From Thiotrichales bacterium (GTDB lineage: Bacteria > Pseudomonadota > Gammaproteobacteria > Francisellales > CACEW01), in NCBI GenBank assembly GCA_947476405.1, contig CANJQG010000018.1:1-35666 (forward strand): a DNA stretch of 35,666 bases, read 5' to 3'. The position numbers and the translations under genes are program-made. This document shows positions 1 to 8,609 of this stretch, piece after piece (the first letter of the stretch is position 1; the number at the start of each line of letters is the position of its first letter). Below the pieces are notes generated by a model. That model did no database searches, was not told where the DNA came from, and worked only from the letters and a program-made list of their open reading frames with translations.

Positions 1-2
1 CG

Positions 3-356
3 CTGACTGAAGCGGATAAGCAGGCTTATGTAAATGCATGGTCACAACCTGGTGCTTTGGAAGCTATGCTGAATTATTATCGCGCACTCAATCTTGATAT
101 GAATGAGGATAAAACACCTGACTGGTCGAGCTTTGCTTTGGCGCCTGAGATGAAGAGGTTCCTGCAGAAAATTCAAGGGCCAACTTTGGTGATCTGGGGT
201 GAACAGGATGAGGCTTTGGTTCCTGAAAATTTGGTGGGCCTGGATCAGTTTGTTGAGAATCTGCAGGTCAAGAAATTGGCTGAATGCGGACATTTTTTGG
301 TGCATGAGCATTCTAATCAGATTAATCAGTTAATTGATGCGTTTTTGGTAAAATAG
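3..356 (+). CDS. Alpha/beta hydrolase, C-terminal part (5' end outside window)
   Basis: The reading frame is open from the window edge, so the N-terminal half is missing. The visible 117 residues fit the C-terminal half of epoxide hydrolase/haloalkane dehalogenase-like alpha/beta hydrolases. They comprise a cap-region segment WSQPGALEAMLNYYRA, a strand plus acid loop around PTLVIWGEQDEALVP, and the catalytic histidine in the ECGHF motif near the end. The acid is probably the Asp of GEQDEAL. The nucleophile elbow lies outside the window, so the substrate cannot be judged. It runs in the same direction as the NRPS gene downstream, 119 bases away, with a promoter-like site between them, so it is probably not part of that unit. 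The family call is safe; the specific reaction is unknown. Confidence 0.85.
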   Translation: MTEADKQAYVNAWSQPGALEAMLNYYRALNLDMNEDKTPDWSSFALAPEMKRFLQKIQGPTLVIWGEQDEALVPENLVGLDQFVENLQVKKLAECGHFLVHEHSNQINQLIDAFLVK

Positions 357-373
357 GCCTAACGTTGCTTCTA

Positions 374-402
374 TTGTGCCAAAGCAAATGCATCTGTATG
401 AT
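374..402 (+). promoter_or_regulatory. Candidate sigma70 promoter before the NRPS gene
   Basis: TTGTGC (374-379), a 17-base spacer and TATGAT (397-402, five of six consensus bases) lie in the 119-base gap between the truncated hydrolase and the NRPS gene. Transcription would begin near 409, leaving a leader of roughly 65-75 bases. No operator-like palindrome is obvious next to it. This is assigned by eye only. Confidence 0.45.
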
Positions 403-475
403 ATAACGATAATTAAAACCTTAAGCTCTTTGTTAGCGTTGTTTGAAATGGCGATGTATGATAAGGCGTAATTAA

Positions 476-3400
476 TTGGCGTTTATGGTTCATAACAGTA
501 CAGAAAAAATTAAAGCATCTCCATATCAAGAAAGATTCTGGATAGAGTGGCAGCTAGACCCCCTGAGCCCTAAATACAATGAGTCTTTTATTTATGAAAT
601 AGACGGTGCTTTAGATTTGGATTTGCTATACCGGGCGCTTTCGGCGCTTTCTCAAAAACATACTCTGTTGAGGAGTTGTTTTTTCAAACAGGAAAGTGGC
701 CTTTACATCCATGCCGCTGCAGATAAAAATCCACCCTTTGACGTAGTGGATTTACCCCAAGAACAGGCTGTAGATATTTTAAAGCTAGCCGCTCAGTTTG
801 TCGATATGCCATTTGACTTAAGAGTGGGGCCCTTGTGGCGGGTTAGGGTTATGCGTATCCATGCCAAAAAATACTGGCTGATGATAGTATTTCGTCATAT
901 TATGATGGATGGCAATGCCTATCGAATATTTCGTGAAGATTTGTCCACCTTTTATTGTCAGCCGAAAACACTTGATGAACTTCAGTCAATTGAGCAATGC
1001 GATTTTAATTTGAAAAAATATCTTGAAGCAGAGCAGGCATATATTTCGGCCAACACTGCCAATGAGGCTTCGCTGCAATTTTATCAAAAACAACTTGCCA
1101 GTCATCCGCTGCACTATGATGATTTTGAAACCATCTCGGGGCAAGATACTTTCGTTTTTTCTCTGGGGCACTCGGCATTTAAAAAACTAAAGGAAGGCAC
1201 ACAAAAACAGCACTGTTCTCCTTTTCAATTTATGTCCGCTCTTTTTGCAGTATTTCTGTATCGATATTTTGGGCAGGAAAAGTTTTGTTTGAATTATCCT
1301 GTGGATATGCGCCTAGTGGATATGGAGGATATTTTAGGCTCATTTATTAATATGCAATTACTTCCCCTTCATTTAGGTTCCAGTAATAGTTTTCAAGATG
1401 TGCTTGTTCAAATTAGAAATGCGCGTCGAGCAACTAAAAAATTGACTACGCCTTATGAAAAGATGATTGCTATGTTGAGGCAGCAAGGTATTATTAATGG
1501 GGAGGGTGTGGCTAATGTGGTTGTTTCTGAAACCGACTTAAAATTAGAGTCACTTCATCTTTCTGACTTGAGTATAAAGATGGTGCCGTTGAAGAAATCT
1601 GTATTGCCTTATGATATCGCATTTGAGTTTGAGTTGTTTAATGACGATATCCATATACAATTGAGCATGAAAACTGATGGATTTAATCAGGAAAGTATTA
1701 ATCAATTTAAGCAGCATTTAATTGCTATGATTGATTTTGCATGTGATCGCCCTCAAGAGCAGTTGTCTGCTTTGACCCTGTCACAACCATTCACTCCTGA
1801 TTTAGAATTTTTTGTTGAAAAAACAAGGATAGAAGAAAAGTTCGATGAAATTGCGAAACACTTTTCCAGCCAAGTCGCTTTTCAGAATGCCGATGAACAA
1901 ACCTCTTATGCCGAACTCAGCAAAATGGTTCACTGCATTGCCGCTAATCTAGCCCCTCAGACTAAAGCCATTCAAAATTTCCCAGTAGTCGGTCTCTCCA
2001 TGCATCATGGCCCAGAGCTTATTGCTACTATGTTGGCACTATTTAAATTGGGGCTGACCTATTTGCCTATAAGACCAGATTTGCCTCCATCTTATATTAA
2101 AGAAATCATTGACCAGTCAGGGCTGAAACTCATTATTTCCAACAACTCTGTCAGCGGTAGTCTGAACTCAGGTGTTCAAATTCTGTACGTTGAAGATTTG
2201 CTGAAAGAGTCGAAGGGAAGTTTTTCTAAAATAATGTTAGAAAATAAAAATAAAAATGAATTGGCCTATATTTTGTATACCTCGGGCACAATGGGAACTC
2301 CAAAAGGGGTCATGGTGAAACACTCCAACATAACCAACCTAATTTCATCCTGCCAATCTTTCTACAATTTTTCTAGTCAGGATATTATTCCATGGTTTCA
2401 CTCTTATGCATTTGACTTTTCCGTCTGGGAAATATGGGCTGCCTTACTAAATGGTGCTACAGTTTTGCTAGTAGATGAGTTTGTAGCGAAATCACCTCGA
2501 GAATTTACGGCCTATATTGCAAAATATCAGGCCACTTTTATTAATCAAACGCCAACTGCATTAAAGCAATGGCTTACGTATCTGGCGGCAAAGACTGATG
2601 CCCTTCCTGACCTGTCAAAAGTCAGAGTGATTTTAACGGGGGGAGAGGCTTTGTATCCCCATCACGTTTCGTTGTTATTATCAAAAAAAACGCCCCTGCA
2701 ATGTAAGATTTTTAATATGTATGGAATTACTGAGGATACAGTGCATTCCACTATTTTTGAGGTTACTGCTTCATACCTTGATCAAAATAAATCAGTGATC
2801 GGTAAGATGCTTCCGGGAAAGAATGCTTTGATTGTTGATAGGGCAAATTTGATTAGACCCGTTGGATGCCCTGGTGAGTTGGTTATTTCAGGATTTGGCG
2901 TAGCAAATGGATACTTACACCAAGTTGACTTAACGAATTGTAAATTTACTCAAATACCTGAGGTTAGCCCTGAAGTTGTTTGGTTTAAGACAGGTGATCA
3001 GGTTAGGTTGCTGCCGTCAGGGCATTTCGAGTATCTTGGACGCGAAGATGCGCAAATTAAAATAAGAGGGTACCGCATCGATTATAAAGACGTTGAGGCA
3101 CGTCTAGCTCGATTAGAGGGTGTGGTTGATGTGAAGGTAGTTCCTTCTGATGATGCATTAATTGCCTTTTTGATTTTATCGCCTGATGCTGTAATTGCCG
3201 ATATCCAAATACTTGCAAAGGCAACTCTTCCTTATTACATGATGCCAGGCCAGTTTTGCAGTGTGGGGTCTATTCCACAGACAATAAACAATAAAGTTGA
3301 TGAAAAAAAACTATTGGAAATCACAAGGCAAAGCAGCATTGTAAAGGCAGGTTCTGCAGAATATATTGACAATCCAGTAATGCAGAAAATTGTTGAAATT

Positions 3401-3601
3401 TGGCATGCTATTTTGCCAGAGAGCAGTTTCGAAATTGAAGATAATTTTTTTGATTGCGGCGGCAATTCAATATTGTTAATTTCTTTACAGGAAAAACTGG
3501 AAAAAACGTTTTCTATTGAGCTGCCCATAGTTGAATTCTTTATTCACCCTAATGTTGAGAGCATGACTACAGTTGTCGAGCGATTGATTTCTCAAAAATA
3601 A
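476..3601 (+). CDS. Single-module NRPS (C-A-PCP), predicted threonine-activating
   Basis: This 1041-residue synthetase joins an activated amino acid to an upstream acyl donor and holds the product on a carrier domain. The condensation domain (about 10-440) has RHIMMDG at 140-146, a form of HHxxxDG that keeps the second His (H141) and the Asp. The adenylation domain (about 455-930) has the P-loop YTSGTMGTPKG near 600 and FDFSVWEI. Aligned by eye to GrsA, its ten pocket residues read DFWNLGMVHK, one conservative change from the published Thr code DFWNIGMVHK. The K comes from the A10-like NNKVDE. The carrier domain has FFDCGGNS with S998 as the pantetheine site. No thioesterase or reductase domain follows, so release must be in trans. 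The TTG start at 476 is 9 bases after AAGG; an ATG at 485 is the alternative. Beginning with a C domain suggests N-acylation of Thr, perhaps by the polyketide from the KS-ACP gene. Confidence 0.93.
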   Translation: MAFMVHNSTEKIKASPYQERFWIEWQLDPLSPKYNESFIYEIDGALDLDLLYRALSALSQKHTLLRSCFFKQESGLYIHAAADKNPPFDVVDLPQEQAVDILKLAAQFVDMPFDLRVGPLWRVRVMRIHAKKYWLMIVFRHIMMDGNAYRIFREDLSTFYCQPKTLDELQSIEQCDFNLKKYLEAEQAYISANTANEASLQFYQKQLASHPLHYDDFETISGQDTFVFSLGHSAFKKLKEGTQKQHCSPFQFMSALFAVFLYRYFGQEKFCLNYPVDMRLVDMEDILGSFINMQLLPLHLGSSNSFQDVLVQIRNARRATKKLTTPYEKMIAMLRQQGIINGEGVANVVVSETDLKLESLHLSDLSIKMVPLKKSVLPYDIAFEFELFNDDIHIQLSMKTDGFNQESINQFKQHLIAMIDFACDRPQEQLSALTLSQPFTPDLEFFVEKTRIEEKFDEIAKHFSSQVAFQNADEQTSYAELSKMVHCIAANLAPQTKAIQNFPVVGLSMHHGPELIATMLALFKLGLTYLPIRPDLPPSYIKEIIDQSGLKLIISNNSVSGSLNSGVQILYVEDLLKESKGSFSKIMLENKNKNELAYILYTSGTMGTPKGVMVKHSNITNLISSCQSFYNFSSQDIIPWFHSYAFDFSVWEIWAALLNGATVLLVDEFVAKSPREFTAYIAKYQATFINQTPTALKQWLTYLAAKTDALPDLSKVRVILTGGEALYPHHVSLLLSKKTPLQCKIFNMYGITEDTVHSTIFEVTASYLDQNKSVIGKMLPGKNALIVDRANLIRPVGCPGELVISGFGVANGYLHQVDLTNCKFTQIPEVSPEVVWFKTGDQVRLLPSGHFEYLGREDAQIKIRGYRIDYKDVEARLARLEGVVDVKVVPSDDALIAFLILSPDAVIADIQILAKATLPYYMMPGQFCSVGSIPQTINNKVDEKKLLEITRQSSIVKAGSAEYIDNPVMQKIVEIWHAILPESSFEIEDNFFDCGGNSILLISLQEKLEKTFSIELPIVEFFIHPNVESMTTVVERLISQK

Positions 3602-3702
3602 ATTGAATGGTTAATCTGGTTTTTACGTGTAGTACAATTTTTATTTACAATGCCAACATCTTTAGCTAAAATTAACTCTCTTGATTCAAAAATAAGCTTA
3701 AA

Positions 3703-4461
3703 ATGGGAAGGTTAAAAGATAAAGTTGCTATTGTCATAGGTGGGAGTAAAGGCATTGGGCTTGCTAGTGCACAATTGTTTGCTAGCGAAGGTGCGAAAGT
3801 TGTCATAACCGGTCGTGATTTAGAAGTTCTAAATCAAGCAAAAGATCTTATTCAAGGCAATGTAATGGCTGTGCAAGGTGACATTTCCTGTTTAGGGCAT
3901 CTTGAAGAGCTTTATGAAAAAACCTATAAAGAATATGGATATGTAGATATTTTATTTTCTAATGCTGGAATTGTTCATCCTGCCTGGCTAAAAGATGTCA
4001 CCGAGGAGATATTTGATGAACTTATTAGTGTGAATTATAAAGGCACTTTTTTTGCTGTTCAAAAGGGAATTCCTTATTTCAATAAGGGGGCTTCCATAAT
4101 TCTAAATGCTTCTATAGCAGGACTTTTTGGTATAGATAAAGATAGTGTTTACTCTACAACAAAAGCCGCTGTTATTCAGATGGCTAAAAATTTCGCAGCA
4201 GACTTGGTTGCACTAAATATTCGAGTAAACTCTATCTCACCTGGGTTTATAAAAACACCTCTTACAGATAAATGGCTAGAAGCTCAGCCAGAAAAATACC
4301 ATGCTTTTCGAAAAAAAATACCTCTTGGGCAAAGAGTCGCAAGCGCTGATGAAATTGCCAAGGTTGTATTGTTTTTAGCTTCTGGAGATTCAAGTTATGT
4401 GACTGGACAAAATTTAGTTGTTGACGGTGGATTGTCAACTCTATTTATTGAGAACACTTAG
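3703..4461 (+). CDS. SDR-family NAD(P)-dependent oxidoreductase
   Basis: A 252-residue classical short-chain dehydrogenase/reductase, usual length for the family. It has the nucleotide-binding loop GGSKGIG near residues 13-19, the NAG motif (SNAGIV) and catalytic residues S...YSTTK (YxxxK) in the middle. The C-terminal signature SSYVTGQNLVVDGG is typical of 3-oxoacyl-ACP reductase/glucose dehydrogenase-like members. It lies 101 bases after the NRPS on the same strand. A keto group on the acyl or aminoacyl intermediate is the natural candidate substrate, but that is inferred from position only. The gene converges with the monooxygenase on the other strand, 48 bases away. The gap holds only a weak 6-bp inverted repeat (AGCATT/AATGCT) without a T-run, so no clear terminator is seen. 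Confidence 0.9.
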   Translation: MGRLKDKVAIVIGGSKGIGLASAQLFASEGAKVVITGRDLEVLNQAKDLIQGNVMAVQGDISCLGHLEELYEKTYKEYGYVDILFSNAGIVHPAWLKDVTEEIFDELISVNYKGTFFAVQKGIPYFNKGASIILNASIAGLFGIDKDSVYSTTKAAVIQMAKNFAADLVALNIRVNSISPGFIKTPLTDKWLEAQPEKYHAFRKKIPLGQRVASADEIAKVVLFLASGDSSYVTGQNLVVDGGLSTLFIENT

Positions 4462-4509
4462 CATTTTTAGGATAATTCTGGAATGCTGTTAGAGGAATAT
4501 ATAAGCGCT

Positions 4510-5718
4510 TTAATTTTTCGCACTTTTGGTAATATACCAATTTGCGTTTTTTGTTATGGAATTCCAAAGCTCCTGAATTTCTGTGCTTGTAACAGTGGTC
4601 CAATCAGGCGTATCCATAACATAAAAATCACTTAATGACTTACCTAACTCAAAAAGATGCTTTGCCGCTCTGGCCTGAGTCAGGCTCCAGGCGGTAAAGG
4701 CCTGGTCAATATTGCCGGTTCTTCTAAGTTGCTTCATAAGCTCTAAACTATCTTGCAGGCCCTTTGTAGCACCTGAACCAGTAACCGGGCGCAAAAGAGT
4801 AGATGCATCTCCAATTAATGCAATTTTATTTTCATAATAACTATCAATTAGAGTGTCGCGAATTGTCTGAATAAATGGAATGTTGCGTGAGAAAAGGTCG
4901 CGGGGAAATGGGGGAAATTCTGTTTGAACAAGGTTGCGGTAATATTCCAGATAAGACTCTGGTAGCAGATGAGAAGGTATGTTTTTATTTGCTTCGCGCA
5001 TTTTGCCATTAAACAATGGGTGATTATCAGTGATTTTGTCATAAATCAAGCAATTTATGGTGTGTTCATTTTTGTTTTTAGACGGAATTAAATAGGAAAA
5101 GCCAATTCCACGTGAGTAACCATAAAGGGGCTGTCGTTGGAGTAAGCGCTGTATTTTATCTGAATCATCAGTGATTATCGCTGTGCGCCAAGCAATATAC
5201 CCTGCAAATTCTGGTTGAGCCTGAGGAAATAAAAAAGTGCGGCCGATTGATTGAGAGCCATCGGTAAAAATAACATAATCAAACTCTAGAACTTGTCCAT
5301 TATTAAAAATAAGATGAGTGGAGGTGTTGTGCCGTTCAATTTTCATTAATTTATATTCATAATTTACTAATTCTGAAGGCAAGTGCTTTTTTAATTGTTG
5401 ATATAAGAGCCCCCAATTCATAGTGCTTATATGTGTTGGCTGGGTTACTAATAGGCGCTCTTGATCTTTTTCTTTATCATATGCATATAGCTCTCTATGT
5501 TCTATGATAAGAGGGCTGAAGTCAGGGTCAATTAAATCTTGTTGTTTTAATTGGTCAATCAATTCACAGGGAAATGCCAATCCCACCCCGCGATCATCTG
5601 CTACACCAGCTTTGCGTTGTTCAAAAGTAGTTACATGAAATCCAGCACGATGTAGCAGGGTGGTACATGCCATCCCAACAATGGAGGCACCAATAATAGC
5701 AATTTTAGGCCTAGGCAT
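4510..5718 (-). CDS. FAD-dependent monooxygenase (aromatic hydroxylase-like)
   Basis: A 402-residue flavoprotein of the PHBH/UbiH type. It would use NAD(P)H and O2 to hydroxylate or epoxidise a small molecule. The N-terminus has a Rossmann beta-alpha-beta with IIGASIVGM (GxSxxG form of GxGxxG) at about residues 8-16 and an acidic/basic end EQR. The second FAD motif, LIGDASTLLRPVTGSGATKG, is near residue 302, with GDA followed by the Pro and Gly-rich helix cap. The C-terminus is short, without a thioredoxin-like domain. It starts one base after the stop of the condensation-like gene upstream on the same strand, so the two are translationally linked. It is the last gene of a four-gene minus-strand operon. 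A tailoring role on the NRPS/PKS product is likely; the substrate is not readable. Confidence 0.9.
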   Translation of the reverse strand: MPRPKIAIIGASIVGMACTTLLHRAGFHVTTFEQRKAGVADDRGVGLAFPCELIDQLKQQDLIDPDFSPLIIEHRELYAYDKEKDQERLLVTQPTHISTMNWGLLYQQLKKHLPSELVNYEYKLMKIERHNTSTHLIFNNGQVLEFDYVIFTDGSQSIGRTFLFPQAQPEFAGYIAWRTAIITDDSDKIQRLLQRQPLYGYSRGIGFSYLIPSKNKNEHTINCLIYDKITDNHPLFNGKMREANKNIPSHLLPESYLEYYRNLVQTEFPPFPRDLFSRNIPFIQTIRDTLIDSYYENKIALIGDASTLLRPVTGSGATKGLQDSLELMKQLRRTGNIDQAFTAWSLTQARAAKHLFELGKSLSDFYVMDTPDWTTVTSTEIQELWNSITKNANWYITKSAKN

Positions 5719-5719
5719 T

Positions 5720-7012
5720 TTATAGCTCCACCAACATTATAGATGTTGCCCTCGACAGAGAGTCAAATATTTTTTTCACTAATTGCTCCACCCAATTTAC
5801 ACTCATGGCTGGAAAAGAAAAATTAAAGTTAAAATAGCAGGTGTCATTTAATGTTGAGCAAAAAATAGCTAGCCCTTGAGGTGTATTTTGCTGGCTCACT
5901 GTAAAAAAATATTCTTCAAGAGTATAGTAGGGCGCAATGTCATGAAAGGCATCATCAATTTTTCCTACATTGCTAATGCAATTGGAAATAAAAGGTTGCT
6001 GATTGGCAATACATGTTTTCCAGAAGGTAATAATATTTTCAGTATTATCTACAGATTCTATTTTGTGAGCGCTAATAGCTCTTAGGAGTTGTGTTTGCAC
6101 ATCTTTGGCAATTTCAAAAAGATCTAAGTTATCTTTTAATGCTAGCTTTATTACAGCCGGCTGAGCATAAAAAGCAAGGGTATGATTTGTCATAACGGGA
6201 TTTGTATATGGCCTAAAATCAACAGCTATATAGAAATCAAAGAGGGTGTCCTTTTTTCTACGCATTTCAAACAAGCTTAGCGCAAATGCTGCTGTCAAAG
6301 CGTGCGTAAATGTTACATTGTGTTCTCTACACACACTTAATAATTGGTTTAAATTTACGGGAGAAATTTTCTTAAATACATTCTTGTTTTGATGTTTTTC
6401 TGAGTCGTGCGCCTGTTCGAGATGCCACGATGGTGCGCTAGCACTTGTTTCAGTATTTGTGAAGTTGGAAAATTTTGCAAGATCTATTATGTTTTCCAGT
6501 GGTTGTGGTAAAGGTCTGGAATCTATATTAATAAATAAACCCTTTCTTAAGCTGATTATTATTTGCAAAACATCCCCTAATAGCCATGCCATTGATTTTA
6601 CATCAGATATAGCGTGGCATGCTGCAAAAATAATGTGGCAGCTTGAGCTATTTGTGGTTTTTACCAAAGTACTTCGCCAGCAATACTTATTTAAATCAAA
6701 AGGAATAAGAATATCTTGCTCATATTCCTTTTTCCAGGCATTTAAGTCATCTGAATTAATTAATTTTATTGGTATATCATTAAAACCTGCGACGCAATTA
6801 AAAAAATATTTTGATTCTTTTTTCTCACAGGTTGCTCTTAAGAGAGGATGCCTTTTAAAGGCAATTTTCCACGCTTTTTTAAATGTTTCAAAGTCTATAT
6901 CTCCATGTATTTTTAGCACGTTAGATATAGAGCAAGACCCCTGCATTTCATCATGGAATTTGATTAAGGTTTTTTCTTGTAATCCCATTTCTCGATTGAA
7001 TTGATTGACCAT
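5720..7012 (-). CDS. Stand-alone condensation-domain-like acyltransferase
   Basis: A protein of 430 residues with the chloramphenicol acetyltransferase/condensation fold. The N-terminal half has the FKKAWKIAFKRHPLLRAT segment typical of C domains, and the active-site region reads ACHAISDVKSM, giving HxxxDV instead of HHxxxDG: the catalytic His and the structural Asp are kept, the Gly is not. Such free-standing enzymes (PapA5-like acyltransferases, stand-alone NRPS C domains) join an acyl chain from a carrier or CoA to a hydroxyl or amine. In this cluster it could esterify or release the Thr-bound product. I chose ATG at 7012, which has GGA 8 bases upstream; a GTG four codons earlier is possible. 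A 55-base gap separates it from the VUT gene upstream. Confidence 0.82.
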   Translation of the reverse strand: MVNQFNREMGLQEKTLIKFHDEMQGSCSISNVLKIHGDIDFETFKKAWKIAFKRHPLLRATCEKKESKYFFNCVAGFNDIPIKLINSDDLNAWKKEYEQDILIPFDLNKYCWRSTLVKTTNSSSCHIIFAACHAISDVKSMAWLLGDVLQIIISLRKGLFINIDSRPLPQPLENIIDLAKFSNFTNTETSASAPSWHLEQAHDSEKHQNKNVFKKISPVNLNQLLSVCREHNVTFTHALTAAFALSLFEMRRKKDTLFDFYIAVDFRPYTNPVMTNHTLAFYAQPAVIKLALKDNLDLFEIAKDVQTQLLRAISAHKIESVDNTENIITFWKTCIANQQPFISNCISNVGKIDDAFHDIAPYYTLEEYFFTVSQQNTPQGLAIFCSTLNDTCYFNFNFSFPAMSVNWVEQLVKKIFDSLSRATSIMLVEL

Positions 7013-7067
7013 TTTATTTTCCACAATTTAGATTCTTTTCAGTGTCTTAATTACTTATCCTTAAAGT

Positions 7068-7784
7068 TCATAATTTCTTGCTTTTTGCAAAAGGGTTAAA
7101 TTTTAGATTGGTATCAAAAATATCAACTTGTTCTGCTTTTTTGAGAAAGGCCACAATAAAAATTACGAAAAATGCTCCTACAATTTGATAGGCAATGACT
7201 GTCGAAAATTCAAGCCCCACAAGTTTGAAAACTGCCCTTTCACTCAATCCCTTACCAAACACACCCATTGCTGTGATGGAAATAGCTATCAGATCTGAGA
7301 TAAAAGAACATGAGACTGCCCGTAGCCAAAAGTATTTTCCGCGCGTTAGTATTTTTAATTTTGATAATGCGAGGATGTTGACATATGAGCCGACGGCAAT
7401 TGCTATAAAAATGGCAAGAATATTATGAAAGTAAGGCTTCATCGCATACTGAAACTGTACACTATAGGTTTGCCAAAAATCAGGGTAGGGCAGTCTTAGT
7501 ACTATTGCAATAAATAGTCCGCAAAATAACCATGACCCTAATGCGCATTTTAGAATTTGCTGTGCTTCCCGAAAACCATATACTTCAGTGATGGCGTCTA
7601 AAACTACACTTGCGAGTGGAAATATAAAAACGGCAGGGCAAACATAATAGTGTGGTGTCAGGAGGACAAGGTAATTTTGCACTACACTGTCCATGAGAAA
7701 AATAGTAATAATTATAGTTGTAAGGATGTTAATATAACGATATCCTTTGTTGGTATTATTTTGAAAAACTGCTTTTTTTTTCAT
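7068..7784 (-). CDS. VUT-family (YhhQ-like) integral membrane transporter
   Basis: A 238-residue inner-membrane protein with about six hydrophobic segments and a basic tail (KFNPFAKSKKL). It resembles the VUT/YhhQ family, whose characterised member takes up queuosine precursors. Family-like features are the conserved acidic segment LASVVLDAITEVYGFREAQQ in the second to third helices and the loop ILTRGKYFWLRAVSCSFISD. It overlaps the SGNH hydrolase by four bases (ATGA), so the two are translated together. A second family member is encoded at 11061-11783. Two copies inside a biosynthetic cluster suggest export or uptake of a cluster compound, or modified substrate preference, rather than queuosine salvage. 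That is inference. Confidence 0.85.
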   Translation of the reverse strand: MKKKAVFQNNTNKGYRYINILTTIIITIFLMDSVVQNYLVLLTPHYYVCPAVFIFPLASVVLDAITEVYGFREAQQILKCALGSWLFCGLFIAIVLRLPYPDFWQTYSVQFQYAMKPYFHNILAIFIAIAVGSYVNILALSKLKILTRGKYFWLRAVSCSFISDLIAISITAMGVFGKGLSERAVFKLVGLEFSTVIAYQIVGAFFVIFIVAFLKKAEQVDIFDTNLKFNPFAKSKKL

Positions 7785-8449
7785 GCCGGTCCTTCCTCTT
7801 GAAGAATTTTCTCCGCAATTAATTTTGCAAATATAACATGTAATCCTTCATCGAGGTGTAACCCATCATCCTTGCTTAATGCAACTTGTTGCGACATATC
7901 CAAATAAGCACAGCTATAATCTTTAGCAATCTTGGCGCACAAGGCTGGAAAGCTTTTTGATTTGTCATCCGCACCCAAAAAAATATCAGCAAATAATCCG
8001 TTTTGAGTATTTAAAAAAGGATACCCGATGAGCAGAATTCGTGGAGGGCTTTTCATATCTGGACCATAAGTGCTGCTTTGAATGATCTGAATTAATTCTT
8101 CAAGTCCAGCAGCCACATTTTCAGCAGAGCGGTTAGAGGTGGCTTTAAAATCATTAGCGCCAAGCATAAGAACAACCCAATTTAAAGGCGCGTGGGAGGA
8201 TAGGCAGGGTTGTAGATAGGACTTACCGTTACAGCTTTCACCTCCAAACTCCGGAGGATTGCCAATGTTGGTATTGCGACCACACAATCCTTCTTCAATG
8301 ACAAAATAGTTATGGCCCAGTAGCTTTTGTAGTTGTCCTGTCCAGCGGATGTGACGAGGATAACGTTCCATGTATCCTGTAGTAAGGTCAAGGCTTCCAA
8401 CGATAAAGCCCCAGGTGTTTGAATCTCCATAGCATAGGATATTTTTCAT
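7781..8449 (-). CDS. SGNH/GDSL-family hydrolase
   Basis: A 222-residue esterase/lipase-type enzyme with no signal peptide, so cytoplasmic. The SGNH blocks are all present: GDSN at residues 8-11 with nucleophile S10, a conserved Gly region around ESCNGKSY, GAND at 97-100 giving N99, and DGLH at 195-198 giving the catalytic Asp and His. It resembles the arylesterase/acyl-CoA thioesterase I branch more than lysophospholipases. It is the first gene of the minus-strand operon that continues through a VUT transporter, a condensation-like enzyme and the FAD monooxygenase. In a cluster lacking a thioesterase domain it could hydrolyse an acyl ester or thioester; this cannot be decided from the sequence. 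Confidence 0.9.
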   Translation of the reverse strand: MKNILCYGDSNTWGFIVGSLDLTTGYMERYPRHIRWTGQLQKLLGHNYFVIEEGLCGRNTNIGNPPEFGGESCNGKSYLQPCLSSHAPLNWVVLMLGANDFKATSNRSAENVAAGLEELIQIIQSSTYGPDMKSPPRILLIGYPFLNTQNGLFADIFLGADDKSKSFPALCAKIAKDYSCAYLDMSQQVALSKDDGLHLDEGLHVIFAKLIAEKILQEEGPA

Positions 8450-8515
8450 GAGTGACTCTTAACTTAAATTTTGATTTTGTTATTTTAGCAGAACATACTT
8501 GGCGGCGCAAATGTT

Positions 8516-8530
8516 ATACAAAATTTGTAT
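8516..8530. promoter_or_regulatory. Palindrome in the divergent promoter region, operator candidate
   Basis: The 160-base gap between the divergent SGNH hydrolase and alpha/beta hydrolase genes contains a perfect palindrome: ATACAAA, one A, TTTGTAT. It ends 7 bases before the plus-strand -35 element at 8538. A regulator bound here could act on both arms of the NRPS/PKS cluster. No regulator gene for the cluster is seen within it, so the cognate protein is unknown. Confidence 0.4.
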
Positions 8531-8537
8531 TCAAAAG

Positions 8538-8566
8538 TTGATCATATTATCTTGAGCTGTTAAACT
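8538..8566 (+). promoter_or_regulatory. Candidate sigma70 promoter for the hydrolase/PKS run
   Basis: TTGATC (8538-8543), a 17-base spacer and TAAACT (8561-8566) precede the hydrolase start at 8610 by 43 bases. The same -10 hexamer TAAACT appears in the candidate promoters at 16346-16374 and 28064-28091. The opposite-strand promoter for the SGNH operon is not clear. Confidence 0.5.
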
Positions 8567-8609
8567 AATAGACAGTAAAAACGAGAGTTAAAAAAAGAGG
8601 CGATAGGTT

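Noticed and set aside
4462..4509. Bidirectional terminator between the SDR and monooxygenase genes
   Set aside because: The only inverted repeat has 6-base arms with a 16-base loop and no T-run on either strand.
6459..7004. Plus-strand open frame of 181 codons opposite the condensation-like gene
   Set aside because: The minus strand encodes a recognisable acyltransferase across the same bases; the plus-strand translation has no domain and irregular composition.
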